Of a stretch of DNA of 64,000 nt, positions 43,767 through 53,212 are shown piece after piece; positions within the stretch are counted from its first letter, which is position 1, and every line of letters starts with the position of its first letter. The stretch is from positions 992,001-1,056,000 of the forward strand of contig NZ_CP018616.1 in the NCBI RefSeq assembly GCF_002849855.1, written 5' to 3'. A program made the position numbers and the translations under genes. The notes under the pieces are model-generated. The model was not told the origin of the DNA. It did not search any database and saw only the letters and a list, made by a program, of their open reading frames with translations. This DNA comes from Vibrio azureus (GTDB lineage: Bacteria > Pseudomonadota > Gammaproteobacteria > Enterobacterales > Vibrionaceae).

Positions 43767-46700
43767 TTAGCTCGCTGGTAATAAATTCTCTTTAAAGTCA
43801 TGAAGTAACTCTTTAACGAACCTCATACGCTGTCGTCTGTCCGTTAATGGTATGGTGAACTTTAACTTAGTTGGGCCTTCCATCGCAAATTTTTGCGGAT
43901 TTGATTGCAATATTGTTACTAAGTAGGCCGGGTTAATGTCAGCGTTAGGATAAAATTCGATGAAACCACCTTTATCATGTGCTTCGATCTTTTTCACCTT
44001 GATACTATTCGCGGTTACTTTCAATTCAGCGATCGCGAGTAAGTTTTTAACCGCATCAGGTAAGAGTCCAAATCGGTCAATTAATTCAATTTTTAATTCG
44101 GACAATCCTTCATTATCGGTCACGCCAGCAAGGCGTTTGTATATCGAAAGACGGGTGTTCACATCAGGGATATAATCATCTGGTAATAATGCTGGGATCC
44201 GCATTTCGACTTCAGTTTGCTCGCGAAGCAATTCATCCAGTGAGGGCTCTTTGCCTTCTTTTAATGCCTCTACAGCTTGCTCGAGCATTTCCATGTATAA
44301 CGTAAAGCCAACGGATTGAATTTGCCCACTTTGTTCGTCTCCAAGTAGCTCGCCAGCGCCTCTAATTTCAAGATCGTGAGTCGCCAAAGTGAAGCCAGCC
44401 CCCAGATCTTCAAGTGACGCAATGGCATCGAGGCGTTTGATCGCATCCTTGGTCATCGCTTTTGGATGTGGCGTCAGCAAATAAGCATATGCTTGATGAT
44501 GTGAACGGCCTACTCGACCACGAAGTTGGTGCAATTGCGCAAGCCCCAAGTTATCAGCACGATCCATTAAGATTGTATTTGCGGTCGGGACATCGATACC
44601 TGTTTCGATGATGGTCGTGCAAACCAGCAAGTTGAAACGTTGATGATAGAAATCATTCATAATCCGCTCGAGTTCGCGCTCACGCATTTGGCCATGTGCA
44701 ACCGTTACACGAGCTTCAGGGATCAATGCTTGTAAGTCTTCTGCGGCTTTCTCGATGGTTTCGACTTGGTTATGAAGGAAGTAAACCTGACCACCGCGCA
44801 TGATTTCTCGTAATACGGCCTCACGGATCACTGAGTCTTCACGCTGGCGAACAAATGTTTTTATCGCTAAACGGCGCGCAGGAGGTGTAGCGATAATAGA
44901 GAGGTCGCGCATACCACTCATGGCCATATTCAAAGTTCGAGGAATTGGCGTTGCCGTTAGAGTAAGAATATCAACATCGGCACGCATGGCTTTTACTTTC
45001 TCTTTTTGTCGAACCCCAAAGCGGTGTTCTTCATCTACGATAAGTAAGCCAAGATCTTTGAAATTAATATCGCTTGAGAGTAATTTGTGTGTCCCTACTA
45101 CAATATCCACCTTACCATCAGCAACATCCTGCAAAATGATCTTCTGCTCTTTGGCTGACTTAAAGCGTGACAAAACTTCGACGCGAATGGGTAGGTTTGC
45201 AAAACGATCACGGAAGTTCTCAAAGTGTTGTTGAGCGAGCAGGGTGGTAGGGACCAAGACTGCTACTTGCTTACCGTTATCGGTGGCAACGAATGCTGCG
45301 CGCATGGCTACTTCGGTTTTACCAAAGCCGACATCCCCACAGACAAGACGGTCCATTGCTTTTGCTTGGCACATATCCGATAACACTGCGTTGATTGCCA
45401 TAGCTTGGTCATCGGTTTCTTCAAATGGAAAAGAAGCTTTGAAGGTCGCATACTGGCCTCGATCTAACATGAACTTAAAGCCAGGTTTAAGCTCCCTTTT
45501 GGCATAAACGTCAAGCAGCTCAGCTGCGACGTCACGGACTTTCTCTGCTGCTTTTCTGCGCGCTTTAGCCCAAGTTTCTCCCCCCAGTTTGTGTAAAGGT
45601 GCGCTTTCTTCACTACCACCAGAATAACGACTGATAAGGTTGAGTGAAGCAACGGGGACATACAGTTTTGCTTCATTTTGATACTCTAGGGTTACGTATT
45701 CAGTCTTCAATCCCCCGGCTTCAAGGGTTTGCAAACCCAGATAACGTCCAATACCATGATCGATATGCACCACTGGTTGGCCCGGCTTGAGCTCCGCTAG
45801 ATGTCGAATAACAGTATCGCTATTTACTGACTTTTTATCTTTTCGACGACGTTGAATGACACGGTCGCCCAATAAGTCACTTTCAGTGATTAGGGCAAAG
45901 TTAAGTTCATCGTGAATAAACCCGTGTTCTGCAGCGCCTAAGATCAGACAAAAACGCTCGTTCGATTCTATGGCTTGGTAAAATGAGTCGAATGCAACAG
46001 GGCGAATTTTAATGCCTTGTAGTAACTCTGAAAGTGCCTCACGGCGTCCTTCTGACTCAACCGAAAAGATGATTTTGCCTGTATATTGCTCACTGAATTG
46101 TCTTAAGCGAGCCAGTGGCTCTTTATTTTGTTGTTGTACACCTAACTCTGAGAGTGATTGAGTTGCTAGGTTTTGACGCCCTGCACGTTTCACCACACTG
46201 TCAACACTTAACTGTGCTTGTGGCAGTTGTTTTAATTGCAGATACAACTCATCTTTTTTCAGCCAAAGACTGTGTGGCTCAAGTAAAGGTCTGAGTGGAT
46301 CAATTTTCTTCTGATCGTAGCGATATTCAACGTCGTTAAGAAACGTATCAATCGACGATTCAATATCACCATATGTAATCAGCAATGAGTCTTCAGGCAG
46401 GTAGTCAAACAGAGTTTCGGTATGGTCGAAGAACAAAGGTTGCCAGTATTCAATACCTGCAGGCCAAGTCCCCTTTGTTACTTGCATGTAGATAGACTCT
46501 GGCTCACGTCTGGCTTCAAACTGACTGCGCCAGCGTGTTCTGAACTCTTCAATGGCTTCTTTGGTGGTTGGAAATTCGTGCGCAGGCAGTAATTGGATCT
46601 GCGTCATGTCTTCCTGTGAGCGTTGGTTCTCTGGATCGAAAGTACGAATAGTATCAATCTCGTCGTCAAAGAAATCAATCCGAAATGGTTCGGAGCTGCC

Positions 46701-47228
46701 CATAGGAAATAAATCTAGAATTGAGCCACGGCAGGCGTACTCACCGTGACCAAATACTTGATCGACATGACGGTAGCCTGAGTTCTCTAATTGTAAGCGT
46801 AGCTTGTCTAGTGAGCATTGGTCACCCGTTTTGACCATCAGAGTGTGCTGCAATAAAAAGCTGCGAGGAGATTGACGTTGCAGTGCTGTACTGACAGGAA
46901 CGATGGTGATTCCTTCACGTTGATGAGGTAACTGGTATAAACGTGAAATACGGTCGGATGTGATGTCCTGATGTGGTGAAAAGTTATCGTAGGGCAAGGT
47001 TTCCCAGTCAGGAAACAAACTCACCGGTTTGTCGGTAAATTGTTCAATTTCTGCGAGAAGTTTTAGCGCGATCTGAGGATCTGGCACCACTAAAAGTGTA
47101 TGACTGGTATGTTGCTTGGCCATCTCTGCGATAACTAGTGGTAGAGCCGCCCCCGGTAGGTTGCCGAGTTGTTTTTTATCACCACTTCCACATGGATTGG
47201 TAACAGAGAGAATTGTATTTTTTGTCAT
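43767..47228 (-). CDS. mfd: Transcription-repair coupling factor Mfd
   Basis: A 1,153-residue DNA translocase that removes stalled RNA polymerase and recruits UvrA. The N-terminal UvrB-homology module spans about 1-350. The RNA-polymerase interaction domain (CarD-like) includes PVVHIDHGIGRYLGLQTLE near 485-505. The superfamily 2 helicase core has Walker A GDVGFGKTE (about 625-635), DEEH, and the translocation motif TATPIPRTLNMAMSGMRD. The C-terminal TRCF domain ends at about 1,150. Length matches E. coli Mfd (1,148). It is followed by csiV and preceded by a PilZ gene 5 bases away, so all three are probably one operon. Confidence 0.98.
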   Translation of the reverse strand: MTKNTILSVTNPCGSGDKKQLGNLPGAALPLVIAEMAKQHTSHTLLVVPDPQIALKLLAEIEQFTDKPVSLFPDWETLPYDNFSPHQDITSDRISRLYQLPHQREGITIVPVSTALQRQSPRSFLLQHTLMVKTGDQCSLDKLRLQLENSGYRHVDQVFGHGEYACRGSILDLFPMGSSEPFRIDFFDDEIDTIRTFDPENQRSQEDMTQIQLLPAHEFPTTKEAIEEFRTRWRSQFEARREPESIYMQVTKGTWPAGIEYWQPLFFDHTETLFDYLPEDSLLITYGDIESSIDTFLNDVEYRYDQKKIDPLRPLLEPHSLWLKKDELYLQLKQLPQAQLSVDSVVKRAGRQNLATQSLSELGVQQQNKEPLARLRQFSEQYTGKIIFSVESEGRREALSELLQGIKIRPVAFDSFYQAIESNERFCLILGAAEHGFIHDELNFALITESDLLGDRVIQRRRKDKKSVNSDTVIRHLAELKPGQPVVHIDHGIGRYLGLQTLEAGGLKTEYVTLEYQNEAKLYVPVASLNLISRYSGGSEESAPLHKLGGETWAKARRKAAEKVRDVAAELLDVYAKRELKPGFKFMLDRGQYATFKASFPFEETDDQAMAINAVLSDMCQAKAMDRLVCGDVGFGKTEVAMRAAFVATDNGKQVAVLVPTTLLAQQHFENFRDRFANLPIRVEVLSRFKSAKEQKIILQDVADGKVDIVVGTHKLLSSDINFKDLGLLIVDEEHRFGVRQKEKVKAMRADVDILTLTATPIPRTLNMAMSGMRDLSIIATPPARRLAIKTFVRQREDSVIREAVLREIMRGGQVYFLHNQVETIEKAAEDLQALIPEARVTVAHGQMRERELERIMNDFYHQRFNLLVCTTIIETGIDVPTANTILMDRADNLGLAQLHQLRGRVGRSHHQAYAYLLTPHPKAMTKDAIKRLDAIASLEDLGAGFTLATHDLEIRGAGELLGDEQSGQIQSVGFTLYMEMLEQAVEALKEGKEPSLDELLREQTEVEMRIPALLPDDYIPDVNTRLSIYKRLAGVTDNEGLSELKIELIDRFGLLPDAVKNLLAIAELKVTANSIKVKKIEAHDKGGFIEFYPNADINPAYLVTILQSNPQKFAMEGPTKLKFTIPLTDRRQRMRFVKELLHDFKENLLPAS

Positions 47229-47233
47229 GATAA

Positions 47234-47803
47234 TTATTTGCTGTCTCGTTCTAATGAGCGCTGGCGTAGCAGTTTTTGTTGTTGGAAGAGGGCGGCTTTG
47301 ATCAGTAAGTCTTGATCTTCATCCCGTAACATCTTGTATTTTAAGGTGACCAAGTGCATGTCTGATTGGATTTGAACCTCGCTCACTTGGGCATAGCAAA
47401 ATATTGCTGACGCTGGGTGATCTAAGAACAGCTTGACTCTGACCAACTGATTGACTTCCAGTGGTTGCTCAGTTTGGTAGGTGAGTTGGCTTGCACCAAA
47501 TTGAGTGGTTTTAAAGCGAATACTTGCATCATCTTGTTGAGCAAGCATAAAGCCTAATAGCAAGTTCAGCTTTTTGTTCTGAGTTTCTAATAAATGAATC
47601 AGATGTTTGAATTCTTTGTTTTTTAGCTCTAAGGACGTGTTGTCCGCCATCATATCTAGATGGCTGCATTCACTGGCGACAATAAAGGGAGTGGGAATTT
47701 CAGCCACAAAGCTTTCGTTGTCAGGTATAGCAAAGTGTTGAGGTAACACTTCGACATTGATGGTCAGACTATGGTGTACCGTGAAATATTCTTGGTCTGT
47801 CAT
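47234..47803 (-). CDS. PilZ-like protein (PlzB-type, degenerate ligand site)
   Basis: A 189-residue cytoplasmic protein. An N-terminal region (about 1-95) with a long helix KNKEFKHLIHLLETQNKKLNLLLGFML precedes a C-terminal PilZ-like beta barrel with FKTTQFGASQLTYQTEQPLEVNQLVRVKLFLDHP. The R-x-x-x-R and D/N-x-S-x-x-G residues that bind c-di-GMP in canonical PilZ domains are not evident, as reported for atypical Vibrio PilZ proteins such as PlzB next to mfd. The ATG at 47803 has AAAGGAGTG upstream; the frame reaches 47872 without support. It is co-transcribed with mfd. Confidence 0.7.
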   Translation of the reverse strand: MTDQEYFTVHHSLTINVEVLPQHFAIPDNESFVAEIPTPFIVASECSHLDMMADNTSLELKNKEFKHLIHLLETQNKKLNLLLGFMLAQQDDASIRFKTTQFGASQLTYQTEQPLEVNQLVRVKLFLDHPASAIFCYAQVSEVQIQSDMHLVTLKYKMLRDEDQDLLIKAALFQQQKLLRQRSLERDSK

Positions 47804-47970
47804 GATGCACACTCCTTTCGACTCGTTTGCCCGCTCAACGGTTAAGCTTTCTTTGTCTTTTAAACATAGCAAGACAGGGGATTGATTATCGCTAATCGGC
47901 GTAAGTTATCAAGTCTCGTAGACAACTTGTGTTTTTGGGCTCTGAATTTCCTTGTGGCATCAGGTACAGT

Positions 47971-48011
47971 GAAATCGCTCTGAATAAGGCACTTTAAGGT
48001 CACTGGGTATA
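47971..48011 (+). repeat. Dispersed repeat, short form
   Basis: GAAATCGCTCTGAATAAGGC is followed by ACTTTAAGGTCACTGGGTATA. It is a near-copy of the unit at 1850-1890 in the same orientation, located at the left edge of the type III chaperone/effector insert. Confidence 0.55.
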
Positions 48012-48120
48012 GAAGATATTCACTTTAGGCAATATAAAGAAATACGACGATTTCTTATATTTATTCCATATTGGCTATTGTAGCTTTCAGTTATTAGTTT
48101 TATTTAAGTAAGAATACATT

Positions 48121-48522
48121 ATGAATCTAGAAGAAAAGCTTATTGAATTAGCAAAAGAAGAAAACTCTCTTCAGCTGGATAAAATGTCAAGTACAGAGTG
48201 GTTACTAAAAACATCTGGTGACTTACTCGTGAAGTTTGAAGCAATTGATCGTCATGTCGTGATTTCTTGCGTGATCGATGAAAACCCAATAGCTGAAAAA
48301 TTCTATAAAATGATGCTCATGTACAATAGCTTACATCTCGAGACTGGTGGTGTTTTCATGGGTTTAACCGATCAATATCAGCCAGTAATGCAGGTTTCGT
48401 TGTTCGAAGAGAGTTTTATTATCGAAGAAGGGCTCAATTTTATATCGGTACTAGAAAATTGGAAAAAAGAATTTACAAGCTTAAAAAATACAAATAGTCA
48501 ATATGATGGGGTGAGAGTCTAA
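48121..48522 (+). CDS. Type III secretion chaperone (CesT/SycE family)
   Basis: A 133-residue small acidic-looking protein with the class I chaperone pattern: an N-terminal amphipathic helix EEKLIELAKEENSLQLD, a twisted strand set (DLLVKFEAIDRHVVISCVID), a central helix PIAEKFYKMMLMYNSLHLETGGVFMG, a strand QPVMQVSLFEE, and a C-terminal helix NFISVLENWKKEFTSLKN. The helix-strand order and the LHLETGGVFMGLTD region match CesT/SycE-like chaperones. Its stop overlaps the next ATG by one base, the classic chaperone-effector operon layout. No other type III secretion genes are in the window. The AT-rich 110 bases upstream hold no clear ExsA-type site that I can identify. Confidence 0.75.
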   Translation: MNLEEKLIELAKEENSLQLDKMSSTEWLLKTSGDLLVKFEAIDRHVVISCVIDENPIAEKFYKMMLMYNSLHLETGGVFMGLTDQYQPVMQVSLFEESFIIEEGLNFISVLENWKKEFTSLKNTNSQYDGVRV

Positions 48523-49445
48523 TGAAATTTGATAATTCAGTGAAGTTATCCGATGTTATAAAAAACCTAAATTTAAAATTAGAAGATAATAATAAAGAAT
48601 TAAGGTTTAGTAATGGAAATTTATATGTTAAAGATGAAAAGAATGCTAGTACAAATATTGTCTCAAGTTTTTTTCATAGGAACCAAGCAGAGCAGAATAT
48701 TAAACAAGCAATTATAAATGAATATTTTTTGAGTGACAAAGAGGCGAGCTTGCTGTTAAAGAATATTAAAGCCCAAAAATCAACAGGTATTACTGTGGGA
48801 GATGTAATAAATGTTAGCACATCACCTTACACAACAAACCCTAACATGATCGCTAAGATGGGTAACATGGAGAAAGTGACATTTTCCAATAATGAGCCTG
48901 TTCCAAAAGCGTTGGACGACGTGTTGTCTATGATAAGTATCAATTCTCAAAGAACAAAACAACAAATATTAACGTTCGTTGAAAATCACAAGTTTGATAT
49001 TCCACAGTACTTATACCGTGCAGATCCAGGTGGTGAAAAAGTATTACAAGATGGCTTAAAACCCAGAAATGATGGCTTTGTAACCGCTTCAAAAGAAGAA
49101 AAAATGATCGCTGCGATTAAACATTCAGGGTCAACAACTGGGTTAGGAGATACGATTTCATTTACAGCAGATAGGAGTATTGCTTTCAAGTATCATGGTC
49201 AGGGAGGAAAAGAATTGTTCAGGCTTGATACTTCTGAATTTGATGATTCTGAATTTGATGAAGGTTCTTTTATAACAACACCAGAACTTATCTTGAAGGT
49301 TGGGCCACAGCTTGTCGAAGATGGAAAAATGGATAAACGAGTATTACATACTTTATTGAATAGATTTTACACAACGGATGCATATACAGAAATGGAAGTG
49401 TTTTTTATAGGGAAGGGCAACCTAATTCCTGTGAAAGATCTATAA
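48522..49445 (+). CDS. Putative type III effector with ADP-ribosyltransferase domain
   Basis: A 307-residue protein. The N-terminal ~140 residues lack a signal peptide, are polar and Asn/Lys-rich, and should hold the secretion signal and chaperone-binding site. Residues ~160-307 look like an Arg-specific ADP-ribosyltransferase: LYRAD (Arg166), ISFTAD (Ser213-Phe-Thr215, the S-x-T/S strand) and YTEMEVFFIGKG (Glu290-Met-Glu292), followed by a terminal strand LIPVKDL. The complete R-S-E-x-E set and the C-terminal position resemble ExoS/ExoT/AexT, VopT and HopU1 effectors. No database comparison was made. Translationally coupled to the chaperone gene. The AT-rich composition contrasts with mfd and lolC on either side. 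Confidence 0.75.
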   Translation: MKFDNSVKLSDVIKNLNLKLEDNNKELRFSNGNLYVKDEKNASTNIVSSFFHRNQAEQNIKQAIINEYFLSDKEASLLLKNIKAQKSTGITVGDVINVSTSPYTTNPNMIAKMGNMEKVTFSNNEPVPKALDDVLSMISINSQRTKQQILTFVENHKFDIPQYLYRADPGGEKVLQDGLKPRNDGFVTASKEEKMIAAIKHSGSTTGLGDTISFTADRSIAFKYHGQGGKELFRLDTSEFDDSEFDEGSFITTPELILKVGPQLVEDGKMDKRVLHTLLNRFYTTDAYTEMEVFFIGKGNLIPVKDL

Positions 49446-49460
49446 CTGAAATACACGGTG

Positions 49461-49660
49461 GCTTAACTAGGTGAACTCAGCTCAGTGACACGCTCCCAAT
49501 GTTCGAGCGACCTTAACTCTCAGACTTTGTTTACGATTCTCAATGTTGAGCCACTATATCTTCGAATCGTTGCTGCGCCTTAGAGCTAAGGTCATCGGTC
49601 ATCTCGCTGAACGCAGCATCTTGAAGCTACTTTTGTATAGATTCTTTTTAGGTTACTTGG
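49461..49660 (-). repeat. Long dispersed repeat, copy B
   Basis: On the minus strand it shows GATGCTGCGTTCAGCGAGAT, CTTAGCTCTAAGGCGC, ATTCGAAGATATAGTGG and GGGAGCGTGTCACTGAG in the same order as copy A at 12812-12975, with small insertions. It flanks the right side of the type III chaperone/effector pair. The remaining bases to lolC (49661-49874) hold the presumed lolC promoter and no gene. Confidence 0.75.
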
Positions 49661-49874
49661 ATATCAGCTTAAAAGCCCCCTTGGCACAGACAAGTTAAGG
49701 ATAAGCCCGCAAATGCTCTCTCTGCTTCCTTGGCCGATTACGTTAAATCAAAATGAGCCAGTAATGTCCTAACATTGACAAATTTACGGATTCTCTTGTC
49801 TTAATTGTGCTCAGAGTAAGGTAAGATAGGGGATTCGTTTTAGACACTGTATACAGTCCGTTGGTTTGTCTTAT

Positions 49875-51083
49875 ATGTATCATCCAATTTCTCTATTTAT
49901 CGGCTTAAGGTATCTTCGAGGGCGTTCTGGAGACCGATTCAGCCGATTTGTCTCTTATATGTCCACTGCCGGCATTACCATAGGTGTCATGTCACTGATT
50001 ACGGTTTTGTCAGTGATGAATGGTTTTGAATCTCAACTCAAAGAACGAATTCTCGGCGTGCTGCCTCATGCCGTGGTGTCGCAACATCAAGGAAAAACCC
50101 CACTCAGCGACGGTACGCCAGCTTTTATCCAGGAATTATCTGAGATGGCTCCACCTGAGCCGATTGTGCGCGGTGAAGCTGTTATCCAAAGCTCGGCACA
50201 ATTAACTGCTGGGTATTTGATTGGCATTGAGCCGAAAATAAACGATCCAATGGCAGCTCACCTTATTGCAGGGCGATTACCTTCGCTCCAAGCTGGTGAA
50301 TACAATGTTATCTTGGGCCATAGTCTAGCCCGCGCTTTAAGAGTCTCGATTGGCGATAAAGTTCGCTTAATGGTCACAAATGCGTCCCAATTTACTCCGT
50401 TAGGGCGTATCCCGAGTCAGCGTAATTTTACAGTATCAGGCATTTTTAATACTGGCTCTGATGTGGATGCACAGCTAATGGTGGTCAACATCACTGATGC
50501 CGCAAAGTTAATGCGTTTACCTAAGCAGACCATATCAGGGTGGCGATTGTTTTTCTCTGATCCATTTACAGTGACGGAATTTGCCGATAAACCCTTACCA
50601 GAAAGCTGGCAATGGAGTGACTGGCGTGATCAACGCGGGGAACTTTTCCAAGCGGTTAAAATGGAAAAAAACATGATGGGCTTGATGCTCGGTTTGATCG
50701 TGGGTGTGGCTGCATTCAATATTATCTCTGCTTTGATCATGGTTGTGATGGAGAAACAATCGGAAGTTGCAATCCTTAAAACTCAAGGAATGTCACAGCG
50801 ACAAGTGATGACCATTTTTATGGTGCAAGGTGCAAGTAGCGGAGTGATTGGTTCGATTGCCGGTGGCATTACAGGTGTTACTTTAGCCTTAAACCTAAAT
50901 ACTCTTCTGGCTGCCGCGGGTGTCGCACTCTTTAGCTTTGGTGGGCAATTACCGATTGTCATTGAGCCGTTACAAATTTTATTGGTTGTTTTGTTAGCGA
51001 TAGCGCTTAGTCTTATCGCGACTGTTTATCCATCTTACCGAGCATCATCTGTGAAACCTGCTGAGGCACTTCGTTATGAATAA
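49875..51083 (+). CDS. lolC: Lipoprotein-releasing ABC transporter permease LolC
   Basis: A 402-residue inner-membrane subunit of LolCDE, which extracts lipoproteins for LolA. The N-terminus [22 protein letters not shown] is close to E. coli LolC. It has one N-terminal membrane helix (about 23-47), a large periplasmic domain with the hook region, and three C-terminal helices, with the cytoplasmic coupling motif [18 protein letters not shown] near 295-312. The ATG at 49875 matches E. coli; the frame also allows a TTG at 49866. The stop overlaps lolD by 8 bases. Confidence 0.97.
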   Translation: MYHPISLFIGLRYLRGRSGDRFSRFVSYMSTAGITIGVMSLITVLSVMNGFESQLKERILGVLPHAVVSQHQGKTPLSDGTPAFIQELSEMAPPEPIVRGEAVIQSSAQLTAGYLIGIEPKINDPMAAHLIAGRLPSLQAGEYNVILGHSLARALRVSIGDKVRLMVTNASQFTPLGRIPSQRNFTVSGIFNTGSDVDAQLMVVNITDAAKLMRLPKQTISGWRLFFSDPFTVTEFADKPLPESWQWSDWRDQRGELFQAVKMEKNMMGLMLGLIVGVAAFNIISALIMVVMEKQSEVAILKTQGMSQRQVMTIFMVQGASSGVIGSIAGGITGVTLALNLNTLLAAAGVALFSFGGQLPIVIEPLQILLVVLLAIALSLIATVYPSYRASSVKPAEALRYE

Positions 51084-51774
51084 ATTATTAGAATGTCGAG
51101 ATATTCGCAAAACTTACCGCGAAGGCTCATTAGATACTGAAGTGTTAAAAGGGGTGAGTTTTGACCTGAAAAAAGGGGAATTAGTGTCAATCGTCGGTTC
51201 TTCTGGTTCAGGAAAAAGTACCTTGCTACATATCCTTGGTGCTTTGGACGATACTACGTCGGGGGAGGTGCAGTTTTTAGGTCATAAACTCGCACAATTG
51301 AGTGCAAATAAACAAGCGGCCTTGCGGAACAAGCATCTTGGGTTTGTTTATCAATTTCATCATTTATTAGCTGATTTTTCAGCGTTAGAAAATGTGGCTA
51401 TGCCGCTGCTAATTGGTGGAACGAAAGCTTCAGAAGCAAAAAAAGCGGCTCAAGCATTACTGGAAAAAGTCGGCTTAGGGCATCGTGTGGGCCATCGTCC
51501 TTCAGAGCTCTCTGGCGGAGAGCGTCAACGAGTTGCGATTGCACGCGCTTTAGTCAATAAGCCGGACTTAGTATTAGCGGATGAGCCAACAGGGAACTTG
51601 GATCATAATACTGCTTTAGCGATTTATGATTTGATGCGAGAGCTGAATCAAGAATCCAATATTGCCTTTTTAGTCGTCACACATGACAGTGAACTGGCGG
51701 CCAAAATGGATCGTCAAATGCACATGAAAGATGGTTTGCTCGTCGACAGTTTGATGGCAGTAAAGGAGGCTTGA
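51076..51774 (+). CDS. lolD: Lipoprotein-releasing ABC transporter ATPase LolD
   Basis: A 232-residue ATPase of the LolCDE complex (MacB-type ABC). Walker [10 protein letters not shown] is at 41-49, the signature [15 protein letters not shown] near 148-162 and Walker [13 protein letters not shown] near 168-179, all intact. It overlaps lolC by 8 bases and is followed by lolE after one base, a tightly coupled lolCDE operon. Confidence 0.98.
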   Translation: MNKLLECRDIRKTYREGSLDTEVLKGVSFDLKKGELVSIVGSSGSGKSTLLHILGALDDTTSGEVQFLGHKLAQLSANKQAALRNKHLGFVYQFHHLLADFSALENVAMPLLIGGTKASEAKKAAQALLEKVGLGHRVGHRPSELSGGERQRVAIARALVNKPDLVLADEPTGNLDHNTALAIYDLMRELNQESNIAFLVVTHDSELAAKMDRQMHMKDGLLVDSLMAVKEA

Positions 51775-51775
51775 T

Positions 51776-53020
51776 TTGTTTTCATCGTTAGCATTGATGA
51801 TCGGCAGCCGATTTAGCCGAGCCAAAAAACGCAATAAAATGGTCTCCTTTATTTCTCTCTCTTCCATGATAGGGATTGCTGTTGGTGTGGCAGTGATCAT
51901 CATTGGTTTATCAGCAATGAATGGCTTTGAGCGAGAACTGCAATCACGAGTACTGTCTGTCATTCCTCATGCTGAGCTTGAGGGCGCTGATGGGCCTTTA
52001 CAGGATTATCGTACAACGATGCATCAAGCAACGAGTCATCCAAATGTTGTTGCCGCTGCGCCATACGTCCGTTTTACTGGGTTAATAGAGAAGGGCAGTA
52101 AGCTAAAGGCAATCGAAGTTCGTGGTGTGGAACCTACCTTTGAGCAGGCGGTGTCCAGCATGTCCGATTTTATTGATTCAAAGACATGGCAAAACTTTCA
52201 CCCTGACCAACAACAGATTATTTTAGGTCGAGGTGTTGCTCAACAATTGCAGGTCAATGTTGGAGATTATGTGACCTTGTTGATTCCACAAGTCGGTCAA
52301 ACGGATAAGGTTCAAGCTCCGAGACGTGTTCGAGTGAAAGTGGTTGGGTTTCTGACATTAAATGGGCAAATCGACCACTCGCTCGTATTGGTTCCTCTAA
52401 AGGATGCTCAATACTACACGCGTTTAGGTGAGGGAGTGACAGGGGTCGCTTTGAAAACCAACGATGTATTGAATGCTCCTACTATTGTTCGTCAAGTTGG
52501 ACAACAGATTGATTCCTATGTTTATTTGAAAAGCTGGCAGCAGAAATTTGGGTTCTTATACCGAGATATCCAGCTCGTACGCACCATCATGTATCTTGTT
52601 ATGGTACTGGTGATTGGCGTGGCATGTTTTAATATTGTTTCCACTTTAATGATGGCGGTGAAAGATCGTGCCGGGGACATCGCAATTTTGCGCACCATGG
52701 GTGCAAAAGACCGTTTAATCAAGCAAATCTTTATTTGGCAGGGTATTTTTTCAGGTGTGTTAGGAAGTGCTATTGGTAGCCTGTTTGGGATCGCCATTGC
52801 TTTGAATCTTACTCCCTTTATGAAGGCTATTGAGCATCTGATTGGCCATCAATTTTTGTCCGGGGACATCTATTTTGTCGACTTCTTGCCATCACAATTA
52901 TATTGGCCAGACGTTGTCTTGGTGTCGACCACGGCGATCCTTTTGAGCTTATTAGCTACGTGGTATCCCGCCTCTCGGGCTGCAAAGCTTAATCCTGCAA
53001 TGGTATTAAGTTCGAAATAA
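51776..53020 (+). CDS. lolE: Lipoprotein-releasing ABC transporter permease LolE
   Basis: A 414-residue partner of LolC. The N-terminal IGSRFSRAKKRNKMVSFISLSS is typical of LolE, followed by the shared GIAVGVAVIIIGLSAMNGFERELQ helix and strand. The three C-terminal membrane segments contain the coupling motif VKDRAGDIAILRTMGAKDR near 300-318. Start is a TTG at 51776 with AGGAGG upstream, one base after the lolD stop. A terminator follows at 53052-53095. Confidence 0.97.
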   Translation: MFSSLALMIGSRFSRAKKRNKMVSFISLSSMIGIAVGVAVIIIGLSAMNGFERELQSRVLSVIPHAELEGADGPLQDYRTTMHQATSHPNVVAAAPYVRFTGLIEKGSKLKAIEVRGVEPTFEQAVSSMSDFIDSKTWQNFHPDQQQIILGRGVAQQLQVNVGDYVTLLIPQVGQTDKVQAPRRVRVKVVGFLTLNGQIDHSLVLVPLKDAQYYTRLGEGVTGVALKTNDVLNAPTIVRQVGQQIDSYVYLKSWQQKFGFLYRDIQLVRTIMYLVMVLVIGVACFNIVSTLMMAVKDRAGDIAILRTMGAKDRLIKQIFIWQGIFSGVLGSAIGSLFGIAIALNLTPFMKAIEHLIGHQFLSGDIYFVDFLPSQLYWPDVVLVSTTAILLSLLATWYPASRAAKLNPAMVLSSK

Positions 53021-53051
53021 CGTCTGTTAGTTTTGCTCATATCGCCTGATG

Positions 53052-53095
53052 AAAGAAAAACCCAGAGGTCTCAAAGAGCTCTGGGTTTTTCTTTG
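53052..53095 (+). terminator. Intrinsic terminator of lolCDE
   Basis: The stem AAAAACCCAGAG pairs with CTCTGGGTTTTT around a ~12-base loop and is followed by a T-rich CTTT. Confidence 0.9.
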
Positions 53096-53212
53096 CGATA
53101 TGCCCGAATCTCATACTGAGCGCACATCAGGTTTCAGTGTCAGCGTTAGCTGCTTCCCAGTTTGCTTCGTGAACTCTATCAATCCATACAAAAGACTTTA
53201 TCTTATTTCGCG

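Noticed and set aside
44800..45507. Plus-strand open frames opposite mfd (44800-45234, 45244-45507)
   Set aside because: They are antisense shadows of mfd with no start signals and Ser/Arg/Thr-rich, non-protein-like sequence.
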